From UBA11606 sp965243715 (GTDB taxonomy: Bacteria; Actinomycetota; Acidimicrobiia; Acidimicrobiales; Aldehydirespiratoraceae), in assembly GCA_965243715.1 (NCBI GenBank), contig CBDEVU010000017.1:868001-932000 (forward strand): 64,000 nucleotides of DNA, in the 5' to 3' direction. The notes beneath the pieces are model-generated. The model had not been told where the DNA came from. It saw nothing but the letters and a program-made list of their open reading frames with translations, and did not search any database. Shown here piece after piece: positions 52,237 through 61,258 of the stretch (its first letter is position 1; the number at the start of each line of letters is the position of its first letter). The translations under genes were made by a program, and so were the position numbers.

Positions 52237-53313
52237 ATGGCGGTGCTTCTACGTTTTGTGTGTGTATTAATGGTGGCGTGTGTGGCGGCGGCGTCGTTGG
52301 GGTTGGTCCCATCGGTGGCGGCGCAAGGGGCGGCGGTCGAATGGACCCAGTCCGGTGACATTATTGCTGGCGGTGACAAGGATAGGGCTGGTGCCAGTGT
52401 GTCGTTGTCGAGCGATGGATCGCGTGTCGCGGTTGGGTATCCGTCTAGCGACACCCCTGGTGAGGTGCGGGTGTTTGAGCGCCGCGGTGATGCGTGGGTT
52501 TTGCTTGGTGCAGTTATCGCCGGTGTTGCGGCTGGCGACCGGTTTGGTGAGAGTGTGTCGTTGTCGGCTGATGGTTCGCGCGTCGCGATTGGGGCGTACT
52601 TGCATGATGCCCCTGGTGAGAATGCGGGTGAGGTGCGGGTGTTTGATCTCAACCCGGCGGGTACGGCGTGGGTGCAGGTTGGTGGTGATCTCAACGGCGT
52701 TCGTGAGTCTGATGAGTTCGGGACGAGTGTGTCGTTGTCGGCTGATGGTTCGCGTGTCGCGGTTGGGGCTCCTAATTATGATCTTGTTACCGGAGATGCT
52801 TCGGCCAGCGCACCGACACCTAACAATAGGTATGGTCAAGTCCGAGTGTTTGATCTCAACCCGGCGGGTACGGCCTGGTCGCAGACCGGCGGTGGCATCG
52901 ACGGCGAGGATCTAGGGCAATCGGTTGGTACGAGCGTGGCGTTGTCCGACGATGGTTCGCAGCTTGTGGTTGGTGCTGGAGTGCCTCAACACAGGGATCC
53001 ATACGGGGTTCGGGTGTTTGTTCTAGATGCTGGTACGGGGTGGACGCAGCGGGGGGCGAGTATCCAAGCTGAAGACGGTATCAATATCGAAGGACAAATT
53101 GTCGCGGTGTCCGGAGATGGGTTGCGCATTGCGGTTGGAACTCGAGGGACTGGCACTGATAAGGGTCAGGTACAGATTTTTGGCTGGTCTGGTTCGCCCT
53201 CAGCGTGGACGTTGATTGGTACTGCTATATCTGGCGACCGGCCAAGGGGACAGGTTCGGGTCGAGTGTGTCGTTGTCTCGCGATGGTTCGCGGGTCGCAG
53301 TTGGCGCCCGTGA
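52237..53313 (+). pseudogene. Large secreted repeat protein, part 1: signal peptide and propeller blades 1-5 (frameshifted)
   Basis: 358 residues. Signal peptide (LRFVCVLMVACVAAASLGL, then VAAQGA). FG-GAP/integrin-like blades follow, each with a core like G-x-SVSLS-x-DGSRVAVGA; five are in this part. Good similarity ends near GTAISGD (about 53240), after which the frame reads out of register to a stop. The sequence continues as blade 6 in the +1 frame (from about 53243). Probably a cell-surface or secreted adhesion-type protein. The whole locus 52237-55698 needs at least two frame corrections to read as one protein. Confidence 0.75.
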
Positions 53314-54565
53314 TCATTCCGAGACTGAGGATCCATCTAGCATAAATGTTGGTCAGGTTAAGGTGCTTGAGCAGAATAGTGCGGCGTGGACGGTCGTTGG
53401 GCAATCCCTTGTAGGTGATCAGGCCAGCAAGAGAGGTCTTGGTCATAGCGTGGCGCTGTCAGATGACGGGGTCTTCGTAGCGGCTGGGGCAGTTCGAGGT
53501 AACTTTAACGATGTCCGTGGCGCGGTTCATGTTTTTGGGCGTGTCACTGCACTAAGGTTTACTTCAACCGCCTCTTACATCGTTGCCGACGAAGAGACCG
53601 TCGTCGGCACGGTGCTTGCCACTAACGCCGACAAGGACCCTGTGACCTATTCGTTGGGGAGTGGTGCCGATGGGGAGAAGTTCACCATCGACGCTGCGTC
53701 GGGGGAGTTGACTTTCTTAGTGGCCCCCGATTTTGAGAATCCGACCGATGCTGGCACTAACAACGTTTACGAGGTTGTAGTTGAAGCAAACGGAGGCGGG
53801 GAGTCAGCAACTCAGTCGATAACGGTCACCGTCGCCGACACTGACGAGGCACCGGCGTTCACCTCAGACCATGTCCACGAAATCGCCGAAAACGAGACCG
53901 TCGTTACTATGGTGGTCGCTACCGACCCCGATGAAGGGGACACCGTCAGCTACACGGTGACGAAGGGGCGCGATAAGGATTTGTTCACTATCGACAGTGA
54001 TTCTGGGGAGTTGACTTTCGTAACCGCACCGGACTTTGAGAACCCAACCGATCACGACACTGACAACGAATATAAGGTTAAGATCACCGCCGCCGCGGGT
54101 GGAAAGTCAGTAGTCCAGAGGATTGTCGTCACCGTCACTAACGTTGACGAGGCACCAACGTTCGATTCGCCAACCGCGGCTCACGAAATTGCCGAAAACG
54201 AGACCGACGTCACTACGGTGGTCGCTACTGACCCAGATGAAGGTGACGACGTTTCCTATGCGATACCAGACGGTGCTGATGGCGGTGCCGACCGGGCGCG
54301 GTTTGCTATCGACGCCACTTCGGGGGATTTGACTTTCTTAGCCGCCCCCGATTTTGAGGCCCCGACCGATGCTGACACTGACAACGTTTACGACGTTGTG
54401 GTTAAAGCAACTGCGGGCGAACATTCAGTATCCCAGTCGATTGCGGTCACCGTCACTAACGTTGACGAGGCATCTTCAACGGTTTTCGACTTCGCCAGGA
54501 GCCTTTTCGGCTCACTGAGAATTGTCGAAAACGAGACCGACGTCACGACGGTGGTCAGCTACTGA
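53216..54565 (+). pseudogene. Large secreted repeat protein, part 2: blades 6-7 and cadherin-like repeats 1-4 (frameshifted)
   Basis: 449-residue open frame; meaningful similarity starts at GDRFGSSVSLS. Blades 6 and 7 complete a seven-bladed propeller. Cadherin-like repeats of about 100 residues follow, each with IAENET-x2-T-x-VVATDPDEGD, F-x-ID-x2-SG-x-LTF and APDFE-x-PTD-x3-NVY cores. The fourth repeat is disrupted: its N-terminal part (about 54485-54530) aligns with the fifth repeat only after single-base insertions, and the frame closes at 54563 (GTC AGC TAC TGA against GTC GCT ACT GAC in repeat 3). Confidence 0.75.
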
Positions 54566-55110
54566 CCCAGCTGAAGGGGACGACGTGGTCTTATGCGATA
54601 CCAGACGGTGCTGATGGCGGTGCTGACCGGGCGCGGTTTGCTATCGGCGCCACTTCGGGGGATTTGACTTTCGTAGCCGCCCCGGATTTTGAGGCCCCGA
54701 CCGATGCTGACACTGACAACGTTTACGACGTTGTGGTTAAAGCAACTGCGGGCGGGCAGTCAGTATCCCAGTCGATAACGGTCACCGTCATTAACATCAA
54801 CGACAATCGTCCGGTTTTCACTTCGGCAGGAGCCTTTTCGGTCCCTGAGAATGTCACTGCCGTTGCGACGCTTGCAGCTTCTGACGCTGATGGTGACGTG
54901 GTGGTCTACGCGCTATCAGTCGGTGCCGATGGGGCGCGGTTTGCTATCGACGCCACTTCGGGGAATTTGATCTTCAAGACCTCCCCCGATTTTGAGGCCC
55001 CGACCGATGCTGGCAGTAACAACGTTTACGACGTTGTGGTTAAAGCAACCGCGGGCGGGCAGTCAGTAATCCAGTCGATAACGGTCACCGTCACGGACGC
55101 GAGCGATGTC
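53557..55110 (+). repeat. Five tandem cadherin-like coding repeats
   Basis: Repeat period is about 300-315 bp, starting near 53557, 53865, 54165, 54480 and 54815. Repeats 3 and 4 are almost identical over about 190 nt (54268-54460 against 54591-54790), indicating recent duplication or gene conversion. Frame disruptions cluster in repeat 4. Confidence 0.75.
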
Positions 55111-55698
55111 GTGCCAAGTTGTAAAGAGGGCGCCAACTTCAAACACAGCTTCGTTGACGTGGCGGGGACGACTAAGGCTAATAGCGCGATTGGGTGTCTC
55201 AAGGCCATCGGTGTCACGAATGGAACGTCAGCGACGACTTACTCTCCTCAGGATCTAGTTACGCGTGAGCAGGCGGCGGCGTTCTTGGCTCGGATGTACC
55301 GTGTGGCGACCGGCAAGCAGTGCAAGTCCGCTAATCATGGCTTTTCTGATGTGTCGAGGTCGTCGTATGCCTATGTAGATGTTGGGTGTCTCAAGGCCAT
55401 CGGTGTCACGAATGGAACGTCAGCGACGACTTACTCTCCTCAGGATCTAGTTACGCGTGAGCAGGCGGCGGCGTTCTTGGCTCGGATGTACCGTGTGGCG
55501 ACCGGCAAGCAGTGCAAGTCCGCTAATCATGGCTTTTCTGATGTGTCGAGGTCGTCGTATGCCTATGTAGATGTTGGGTGTCTCAAGGCCATCGGTGTCA
55601 CGAATGGAACGTCAGCGACGACTTACTCTCCTCAGGATCTAGTCACGCGTGAGCAGATGGCTCTGTTCTTGGCCCGCCTGTACCGAGCAATGGTTTAG
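54664..55698 (+). pseudogene. Large secreted repeat protein, part 3: cadherin-like repeats 4-5 and SLH-like C-terminus
   Basis: 344 residues from a TTG that is not a credible start; the repeat-4 sequence begins upstream at about 54587 in the same frame (SYAIPDGADGG). Cadherin-like repeat 5 spans about 54815-55110. The C-terminus has three SLH-like units (F-x-DV core, then CLKAIGVTNGTSATTYSPQDLVTREQ and FLARMYR), which in other bacteria bind cell-wall polymers. The unit is reiterated exactly at the DNA level with a 192-bp period. Each complete unit has two cysteines (CLKAIG and KQCKSA). Confidence 0.75.
55192..55683 (+). repeat. 192-bp tandem repeat encoding SLH-like units
   Basis: Unit boundaries taken at GGGTGTCTC: 55192, 55384 and 55576, so the period is 192 bp (64 codons). 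Copies one and two appear identical at the nucleotide level over their full length; copy three matches for its first about 75 nt and then diverges towards the stop codon. This points to a very recent in-frame duplication. Confidence 0.9.
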
Positions 55699-55767
55699 CG
55701 CCACTTATCGGCCGATACTGACTCGGTCCGTTTGGTGTCTGAGCCCCAGTTCTGCTCAACTCTGGCG

Positions 55768-56415
55768 ATGGACGTTCGCGAAGCGCTGTACACGACCCGC
55801 GCCATGCGCCGGGTTCACCCCGACCCGATTCCTGAGGAGATACAGCAACGCATTCTCGACGCGGCGGTTCGTGCGCCAAGCGGCGGTAACATCCAGCAGT
55901 GGCGCTTCATGCTGGTAGACGACGCAGCTAAGCGAGTTCGACTAGGAGAACTTTACTTCGAGTGCGTCGACATCCTCTTTGCCACGATCTACAAGGACAA
56001 AGCCGACGCCGCGGCGAGCGATGATCCCGCGGCCCAGCAGTTCGCCAAGATAATGACTTCGGTCAAATGGGCGCAGCGGAACTTCGCCACGTATCCGCTG
56101 CTGATGTTCGCGTTCGAACGGGCCGACCCGAGCGGAGGTTCGATTTATCCAGCGATGTGGAACGCAATGCTGGCCGCTCGCGCTGAGGGGATTGGCTCGT
56201 CGCTCACCACAGTTTTGGCCTTCAAGAAGGACGAAACCTACGAATGTCTCGGCGTTCCGCAAGACAAGGGATGGATCATGAACGGCTGCGTTCCATTTGG
56301 CTATCCCACCGGGAAGTGGGGGATCGCCAAGCGCAATCCGGTCCAGGAAGTCTCATATCGAAACACTTGGGGCGAATCGGTCGGTTTCGAGATCAACGAG
56401 CCACTTTGGCCCTAA
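55768..56415 (+). CDS. Nitroreductase family protein
   Basis: 215 residues from the ATG at 55768. FMN-binding nitroreductase fold: TTRAMRRVHPDPIPEE at the start (the Arg cluster binds FMN phosphate), AAVRAPSGGNIQQWRF, and a late GCVPFGYPTGKWG. Likely an NAD(P)H-dependent flavin oxidoreductase. An in-frame GTG at 55732 would add 12 residues without family similarity. It follows the repeat protein on the same strand after about 70 nt. Confidence 0.88.
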   Translation: MDVREALYTTRAMRRVHPDPIPEEIQQRILDAAVRAPSGGNIQQWRFMLVDDAAKRVRLGELYFECVDILFATIYKDKADAAASDDPAAQQFAKIMTSVKWAQRNFATYPLLMFAFERADPSGGSIYPAMWNAMLAARAEGIGSSLTTVLAFKKDETYECLGVPQDKGWIMNGCVPFGYPTGKWGIAKRNPVQEVSYRNTWGESVGFEINEPLWP

Positions 56416-56462
56416 CGATAGACGCACCGCAGTCGACGGCAGCCATGGCACAATAACCAACG

Positions 56463-58481
56463 ATGCCTGCTTGTGAACGTCGTGTCGCTCTCGGTATTGA
56501 TACCGGCGGCACCTATACCGACGCGGTGATCTACGACTCGGAGCGGCGCGAGATACTCGCCAAAGCAAAGGCGCCCACCACCCATGACGATCTCTCGATC
56601 GGTATCGGTGAGGCCATCGACAACGCCCTCGGCGGGGCCACCGTCGACCCATCGGCCATCGAGATGGTTGCTCTGTCGACCACCCTGGCGACCAACGCGC
56701 TGGTGGAAGGTACCGGCCGACCGGCCTGTCTGATCACGATCGGTTTCGAAGAAGGGGCGCTCGATCGGGGGGGTCTGCGTCAAGCCATCGGCCGAGACCA
56801 TGTAATCGTGGTTGACGGGGGGCATTCCTCGCACGGCGACGAGATTGCGCCCCTTGATCGTGAGGCGCTGGCTGATCTCATCACCGAAGTCGCCGCTGAC
56901 GTCGATGCGTTCGCGGTCACCGCCCAGTTCGCCACCCGCAACGCCGACCACGAACTCGCCGCCCGCGATCTGATCTGGGAAAAGACGGGGAAGCCGGTAA
57001 CTTGTAGTCACGGTTTGTCGGCGAGTCTGAACGGACCCAAGCGCGGCGTCACCGCCTTGCTCAACGCTCGACTCATCGCCATGATCGGTGATCTAGTGGC
57101 CACGACGGGCGCCATCCTCGCCGAGCGGGGGATCACCGGTCCGATGATGATTGTTCGCGGCAACGGATCTCTGGTATCGATCGATTTCGTTCGGGACCGT
57201 CCGGTTGAAACGATCCTGTCGGGTCCGGCCGCGAGCCTCATCGGTGCGGCCCATCTCGCCGATGCAAGGAATGCAATCATCTCCGACATTGGCGGCACCA
57301 CCACCGACATCGCCGTTTTGCGCGACGGCTTCCCCGAGTTCCGGTCCGACGGCGCGGTGGTCGGCGGCCATCGCACGATGGTCGAGGCCGTAATGATGCA
57401 CACCCATGGCCTCGGCGGCGACAGCGAAGTTGCCTTGGCCGACCGTGCGGTGGGTTGTCAACTCATCATCGGGCCGCGTCGGGTCGTGCCGTTGTGTCAG
57501 TTGGCGGCGACGCACCCCGACCTGGTCGGAGCGGAACTTGAACGTCGACTCAATGACGACCTGCCTAGTGCCTTCGACGCCATGTTCCTCCAGCGGACGA
57601 GTCGGGCCGCCAACGACAAACTCGACCGGTTCGAAACGCAGGTCCTCGAAAACGTCGGCCCCGAGCCGATCCCGGTCGGTCACGTAGTCACTACCAGTCT
57701 TCAGGAGCGGGCGATGCGTCGACTGGTTGCTCGGGGGGTGCTGCGGCTTTCGGCGTTTACCCCAACCGATGCCAGCCATGTTTTGGGAACTCAAGCGCAT
57801 TTCGATCCAGAGGCGGCGCGGCAGGGAGCAACCCTTTTCGCCCGTCGCCGCGATCGTTTCGGCGTGGCCATCGCCCAGAACGGGCCCGAGGTCGCCCAGG
57901 CAGTGATCGATACGCTGGTGCGTCGATCGGCGGAAGCCTTGCTCGCGGCGGCGTTCGACCGTGACGGGTTACCCCCGGAAATGGCCCAATCTGACTTGGT
58001 CGCAGCCGCCCTCGACCGGTCCGTCCAGAGCAGCAGGCTGGTCGCTGGTCTGGCCGCCCCGTTGGTTGGCTTGGGCGCACCGGCCGCCACCTACTATCCG
58101 GCCATTGGTGCGCTCTTGAGCACCGATGTCACGGTGCCCGCCGACGCCGACGTAGCCAACGCAATTGGTGCGGTCGTGGCTCAGGTCCGGGTACGAGAGG
58201 AAGTGCTGGTGACGGTGCCTCGCCGAGGCGTCTACCGCATCCACGCGGGAGTCGAACCGGAAACTAAGTGGGAACGCCACGACGCCGAAGCGCGCGCAAT
58301 CGAGCTTGCAATCGCGGCCGCCGAAGTGTCGGCGGTGGCAGCGGGCACGAACGATTTCGAGATCGAGACGCTCTGGACTGAGAAGGTCGTCGACGTTGAC
58401 GGTCGCCCTATGTTCGTCGAAGGCAAAGCCACCGCGGTCGCCTCCGGTCGCCCTGATCTAAGGTTGGGTCATGACGCTTAG
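56463..58481 (+). CDS. Hydantoinase/oxoprolinase family protein (HyuA-like)
   Basis: 672 residues. N-terminal ATPase-like region with VALGIDTGGTYTDAVIYD, then ALSTTLATNALVEG, central SGPAASLIGAAHLADARNAIISDIGGTTTDIAVL, and a C-terminal domain. ATP-dependent hydantoinase/5-oxoprolinase alpha-type subunits usually pair with a HyuB subunit; none is adjacent. The GGTTTD motif also appears in acetone carboxylase beta subunits, so the substrate is open. Its last 11 nt overlap the flavin reductase gene. Confidence 0.85.
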   Translation: MPACERRVALGIDTGGTYTDAVIYDSERREILAKAKAPTTHDDLSIGIGEAIDNALGGATVDPSAIEMVALSTTLATNALVEGTGRPACLITIGFEEGALDRGGLRQAIGRDHVIVVDGGHSSHGDEIAPLDREALADLITEVAADVDAFAVTAQFATRNADHELAARDLIWEKTGKPVTCSHGLSASLNGPKRGVTALLNARLIAMIGDLVATTGAILAERGITGPMMIVRGNGSLVSIDFVRDRPVETILSGPAASLIGAAHLADARNAIISDIGGTTTDIAVLRDGFPEFRSDGAVVGGHRTMVEAVMMHTHGLGGDSEVALADRAVGCQLIIGPRRVVPLCQLAATHPDLVGAELERRLNDDLPSAFDAMFLQRTSRAANDKLDRFETQVLENVGPEPIPVGHVVTTSLQERAMRRLVARGVLRLSAFTPTDASHVLGTQAHFDPEAARQGATLFARRRDRFGVAIAQNGPEVAQAVIDTLVRRSAEALLAAAFDRDGLPPEMAQSDLVAAALDRSVQSSRLVAGLAAPLVGLGAPAATYYPAIGALLSTDVTVPADADVANAIGAVVAQVRVREEVLVTVPRRGVYRIHAGVEPETKWERHDAEARAIELAIAAAEVSAVAAGTNDFEIETLWTEKVVDVDGRPMFVEGKATAVASGRPDLRLGHDA

Positions 58482-58968
58482 CGATGAACTCATCAACCGG
58501 GTGACCTGGAAGATCCCGAATGCGCTCACCCTCGTCGGGTCAGCGGCCCACGGCGAAAGAAACGCTATGACCACCAGCTGGGTTACCCAGTTGGCGATGG
58601 AACCGGTATTGATCGGCGTGGGGGTCGACAACAGTGCGGTCACGCACCGCCTTATCACTGAGGGCGGAGGGTTCAGCGTGAACCTTTGGGATGCGGCGAA
58701 CACCCGGGTCTTTGTGAAGTTCTCCAAGCCCGCGGTAGACGACGGATCGACGCTAAATGGTCGCTCGGTCCGCAGTGAGGTCACCGGCGCGCCGATTTTT
58801 GACGAAGCAATCGCCTGGCTGGACTGCGAAGTACGACACTCGGTCAATCTCGGGAGTCACACCTTGTTCGTCGGTGAACTGATGGGAGCGGGTATCGCTG
58901 ACGATACCAAGCGTCCCGCGTCGATGAGCGACACCCGCATGAAGTACGGCGGGGTCAAGCGCCACTAG
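58471..58968 (+). CDS. Flavin reductase-like, FMN-binding split-barrel protein
   Basis: 165 residues, flavin reductase-like domain: NAMTTSWVTQLAMEPVLIGVGV (FMN contacts) and SHTLFVGELMGAGI. Probably an NAD(P)H:flavin reductase or FMN-binding protein. It overlaps the HyuA-like gene, so the two are translationally linked; a shared pathway is possible but unsupported otherwise. Ends convergent with the HAD gene, 4-nt overlap. Confidence 0.88.
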   Translation: MTLSDELINRVTWKIPNALTLVGSAAHGERNAMTTSWVTQLAMEPVLIGVGVDNSAVTHRLITEGGGFSVNLWDAANTRVFVKFSKPAVDDGSTLNGRSVRSEVTGAPIFDEAIAWLDCEVRHSVNLGSHTLFVGELMGAGIADDTKRPASMSDTRMKYGGVKRH

Positions 58969-59708
58969 TCGGCGCTTGCGGCCTCGGCTTCAACCGCATC
59001 CGCCATCTCGGCCAGCGTGAAAAATAAATGGTCGATGGCTGGCATGTTTTCGATCTTCGACGTGGCGCCCCAACTCCCGCCCTGGGAAAGCCGCTGACGG
59101 TCGATCCAAGCGTTGGCGAGTCCAAAATCCTTCGCCGGCCGGTGATCGTGATGAATTGACTGAGCGGTGTGGAGAATGTCGGCGTGTTGGTGGCCGAGGT
59201 CGGCCTCAAGATGTTCGAGCATATAGGTGAAATTCGCCGGAGAGGGCTTGTAGGACCCGACGTCCTCGGCGGTGTAAATGGCGTCGAAGGTGACCCCTAG
59301 CCGCTGCTTGGCGGTGGCGAAACTGGTGCAATCAATGTTGGACAAGATCACGAGGTCGAAGTGACGAGCCAACCGGCGTAGGGCATCGGCGGTATCGGCG
59401 AAAGCGGGCCAGTGGGGCACACTAGCCGCGAACGCTTCGTCCATTTCGTCGGAGGTGTCTAGGCCGAACCGCTCAGCGATCGCTCGGTGTACGAGGCGTA
59501 GGAGTTCCGGATAAAGCGTGGCGGGAGCGGCGATTTCCTGGGCCGTCTCGTCTGCGGCATAGGCAAGCAGGGCGGTATCACGAGTGATGTCGGTACGGCC
59601 GGACGCATGGATTAGCGGCTGGAGGGCGTCCCATATTCCGGATTCCCAGTCGATAAGCGTGCCGTAACAGTCGAAGGTCAAGACCTTGTAATCAGTAAGC
59701 ATGTCCAT
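58965..59708 (-). CDS. HAD-superfamily hydrolase, haloacid dehalogenase type II-like
   Basis: 247 residues. HAD motif I FDCYGTLIDWE (nucleophile Asp in the DCYGTL form typical of 2-haloacid dehalogenases), motif II VILSNID, motif III lysine in YKPSP, and a motif IV region near HTAQSIHHDH. The last segment differs from typical acidic motif IV, so activity is uncertain. ATG at 59708 or 59702 could start it. Confidence 0.85.
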   Translation of the reverse strand: MDMLTDYKVLTFDCYGTLIDWESGIWDALQPLIHASGRTDITRDTALLAYAADETAQEIAAPATLYPELLRLVHRAIAERFGLDTSDEMDEAFAASVPHWPAFADTADALRRLARHFDLVILSNIDCTSFATAKQRLGVTFDAIYTAEDVGSYKPSPANFTYMLEHLEADLGHQHADILHTAQSIHHDHRPAKDFGLANAWIDRQRLSQGGSWGATSKIENMPAIDHLFFTLAEMADAVEAEAASAD

Positions 59709-59753
59709 CCTCCCACCGTAGTGGTAACTCTTTGCGGGGGGGCAAGTAGGATT

Positions 59754-60266
59754 ATGACGATGGATGATGAGTTTCTCGCCAACGCCGATGATCTCCTCGT
59801 CCGCAACCGGGAGGGAGTCGCTTCGCTTGATCGCGCCGACTTGCAGGTCGCACCGAAGCGGCGTTTGGCCATCGTGAGTTGCATGGATTCACGGATGGAC
59901 ACGTTCGCGATACTCGGTCTCGCTCGGGGCGACGCTCACATCATCCGCAATGCCGGTGGGGTTATTACCGACGATGTGGTGCGGTCGCTTTGTCTCTCCC
60001 AGCGGTTCATGGGCACGCGCGAAATCATCTTGATGCACCACACCGACTGCGGGCTTCAGCAGGTGAGTGAAGACGAGTTCAAAGCTGATCTCGAAGCCGA
60101 GATCGGGATCAAACCCTGGTGGGCGTTGGAGTCGTTTGGCGACCCTGCAGCCGACGTTCGCCAATCCATCGAGCGCCTGCGGGTGTCGCCCTTTATTACC
60201 TACAAGGACAACATCCGCGGCTTTGTCTACAACGTGAAGACGGGCTTGCTAGACGAGGCTGCCTGA
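59754..60266 (+). CDS. Beta-carbonic anhydrase
   Basis: 170 residues from ATG 59754 (168 from 59760). Zinc ligands: Cys in VSCMDSRMD (C-x-D-x-R dyad), His and Cys in HHTDCGLQ. Interconverts CO2 and bicarbonate. Small beta-class form like mycobacterial Rv1284. A TAGGAT hexamer ends 7 nt before the second ATG, favouring a leaderless start there, while AGTAGGA could serve as a weak ribosome site for the first. A hairpin follows 40 nt after the stop. Confidence 0.92.
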   Translation: MTMDDEFLANADDLLVRNREGVASLDRADLQVAPKRRLAIVSCMDSRMDTFAILGLARGDAHIIRNAGGVITDDVVRSLCLSQRFMGTREIILMHHTDCGLQQVSEDEFKADLEAEIGIKPWWALESFGDPAADVRQSIERLRVSPFITYKDNIRGFVYNVKTGLLDEAA

Positions 60267-60295
60267 CGGGCGAGAATCGTGTCCGCCACAGTGAG

Positions 60296-60326
60296 GGCAA
60301 AAGAACCCTTCGCCCGGAGCGAAGGG
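60296..60326 (-). terminator. Hairpin terminator downstream of tRNA-Pro
   Basis: CCCTTCG (60306-60312) and CGAAGGG (60320-60326) form a 7-bp stem with a 7-nt loop. On the minus strand it is followed by TTCTTTTGCCC, so it terminates the tRNA transcript. It may also act in the plus direction on the carbonic anhydrase gene, though the plus-side T run is weaker. Confidence 0.7.
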
Positions 60327-60337
60327 CTCAAACGTTT

Positions 60338-60414
60338 TGGTCGGGCAGGCGGGATTTGAACCCACGACCTCCTCGTCCCGAACGAGGCGCGCTACCAACC
60401 TGCGCTACTGCCCG
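60338..60414 (-). tRNA. tRNA-Pro (anticodon CGG)
   Basis: On the minus strand the sequence folds as a cloverleaf: acceptor CGGGCAG paired with CTGCCCG, anticodon stem CCTCG/CGAGG with loop TTCGGGA (anticodon CGG, template positions 60378-60380), T loop GGTTCAAATCC. CCA is encoded at the 3' end (60338-60340). CGG reads the proline codon CCG, common in this high-GC coding sequence. Confidence 0.95.
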
Positions 60415-60440
60415 CGTGATAGACCAGCAAGACTACCGGC

Positions 60441-60821
60441 TCACGCCGAGGATGGCTCCTCAAAGAGCGCGGCCTCGATCGCGCCGAGGAGGGAGAAGGC
60501 ATCGAGGGGTTTAACCAGCCAGCCATCGGCGCCCGCTTCACTTGCGATGAACTGATCGACCTGGCGATCGAGGAGCAAAAGCACTGGCCGCCGGCGGATA
60601 TCGCCCCTTTCTTCGCGTTGACGAACCGCGATGCACGCGGCGACTCCACCCATGTTGCCGATCTGTAGATCGAGCAGCACGAGACTAGGGTTGACTTGCT
60701 CCACCGCGGGGACGACATCGACGCCCGCCCGCACCCGGTGCAGAAGATGAGTGCCACCGATGGCGGCCACAACGTCGTCGGTGAGGGCGTCGGAGTCCGT
60801 GGCGAGAAGGATGTCCGTCAC
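60441..60821 (-). CDS. Response regulator receiver-domain protein
   Basis: 126 residues, a single receiver domain without an output domain. Acidic residues near the N-terminus (ATDSDALTD), phosphoacceptor Asp in LVLLDLQIGNMGG, and the conserved lysine in GWLVKPLDAF. The GTG start (VTDILLATDSD) is taken as the receiver fold begins there. TACGAT lies 8 nt upstream. The divergent neighbour is a STAS protein, so the two may belong to one signalling system. Confidence 0.85.
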   Translation of the reverse strand: MTDILLATDSDALTDDVVAAIGGTHLLHRVRAGVDVVPAVEQVNPSLVLLDLQIGNMGGVAACIAVRQREERGDIRRRPVLLLLDRQVDQFIASEAGADGWLVKPLDAFSLLGAIEAALFEEPSSA

Positions 60822-60907
60822 AACTGCGAATCGTACACGTGAATGGTCTCGGCCCCACGTTGGACGGTCGCGTACTCCCCACGATAGAACCGCGGTACCA
60901 TTAGGTT

Positions 60908-61258
60908 GTGCTTGAGATCCGTGTCGTTCGATCCGAAACCCGCGACTTCGTCCAACTGTGCCCCGATGGTGAACTCGATGCCTATTCCGTGGCCGAGTTT
61001 CGTGAGGCGCTCGCTGAACTCGGGTCTGAACCACGCCTGATCGTCAATCTTGGCGGTGTGCAGTTCATGGACTCGGCTGGGCTTGGTGCGCTGATCGGCG
61101 GCATCCGCAAGGTGCGCGGACAACAAGGTCGAATCGCTGTTTTCTGCGACCGAGCGAATATCACTCGCCTCCTTCACACCACAGGCTTTGACCGAATCGT
61201 TCCGGTCTGCGAAACCCTCGATGAGTCGGTCGAGGCCCTCGATCAGGACCCCACCTAA
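60908..61258 (+). CDS. STAS-domain anti-sigma factor antagonist
   Basis: 116 residues, STAS fold with the phosphorylatable serine in VQFMDSAGLGALIGG. Binds an anti-sigma kinase (RsbW-like) when unphosphorylated, freeing a sigma factor. No kinase or sigma gene is adjacent. GTG start with TACCAT 6 nt upstream and no Shine-Dalgarno sequence. It ends immediately before the stop of the convergent ArsA-like gene. Confidence 0.9.
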   Translation: MLEIRVVRSETRDFVQLCPDGELDAYSVAEFREALAELGSEPRLIVNLGGVQFMDSAGLGALIGGIRKVRGQQGRIAVFCDRANITRLLHTTGFDRIVPVCETLDESVEALDQDPT

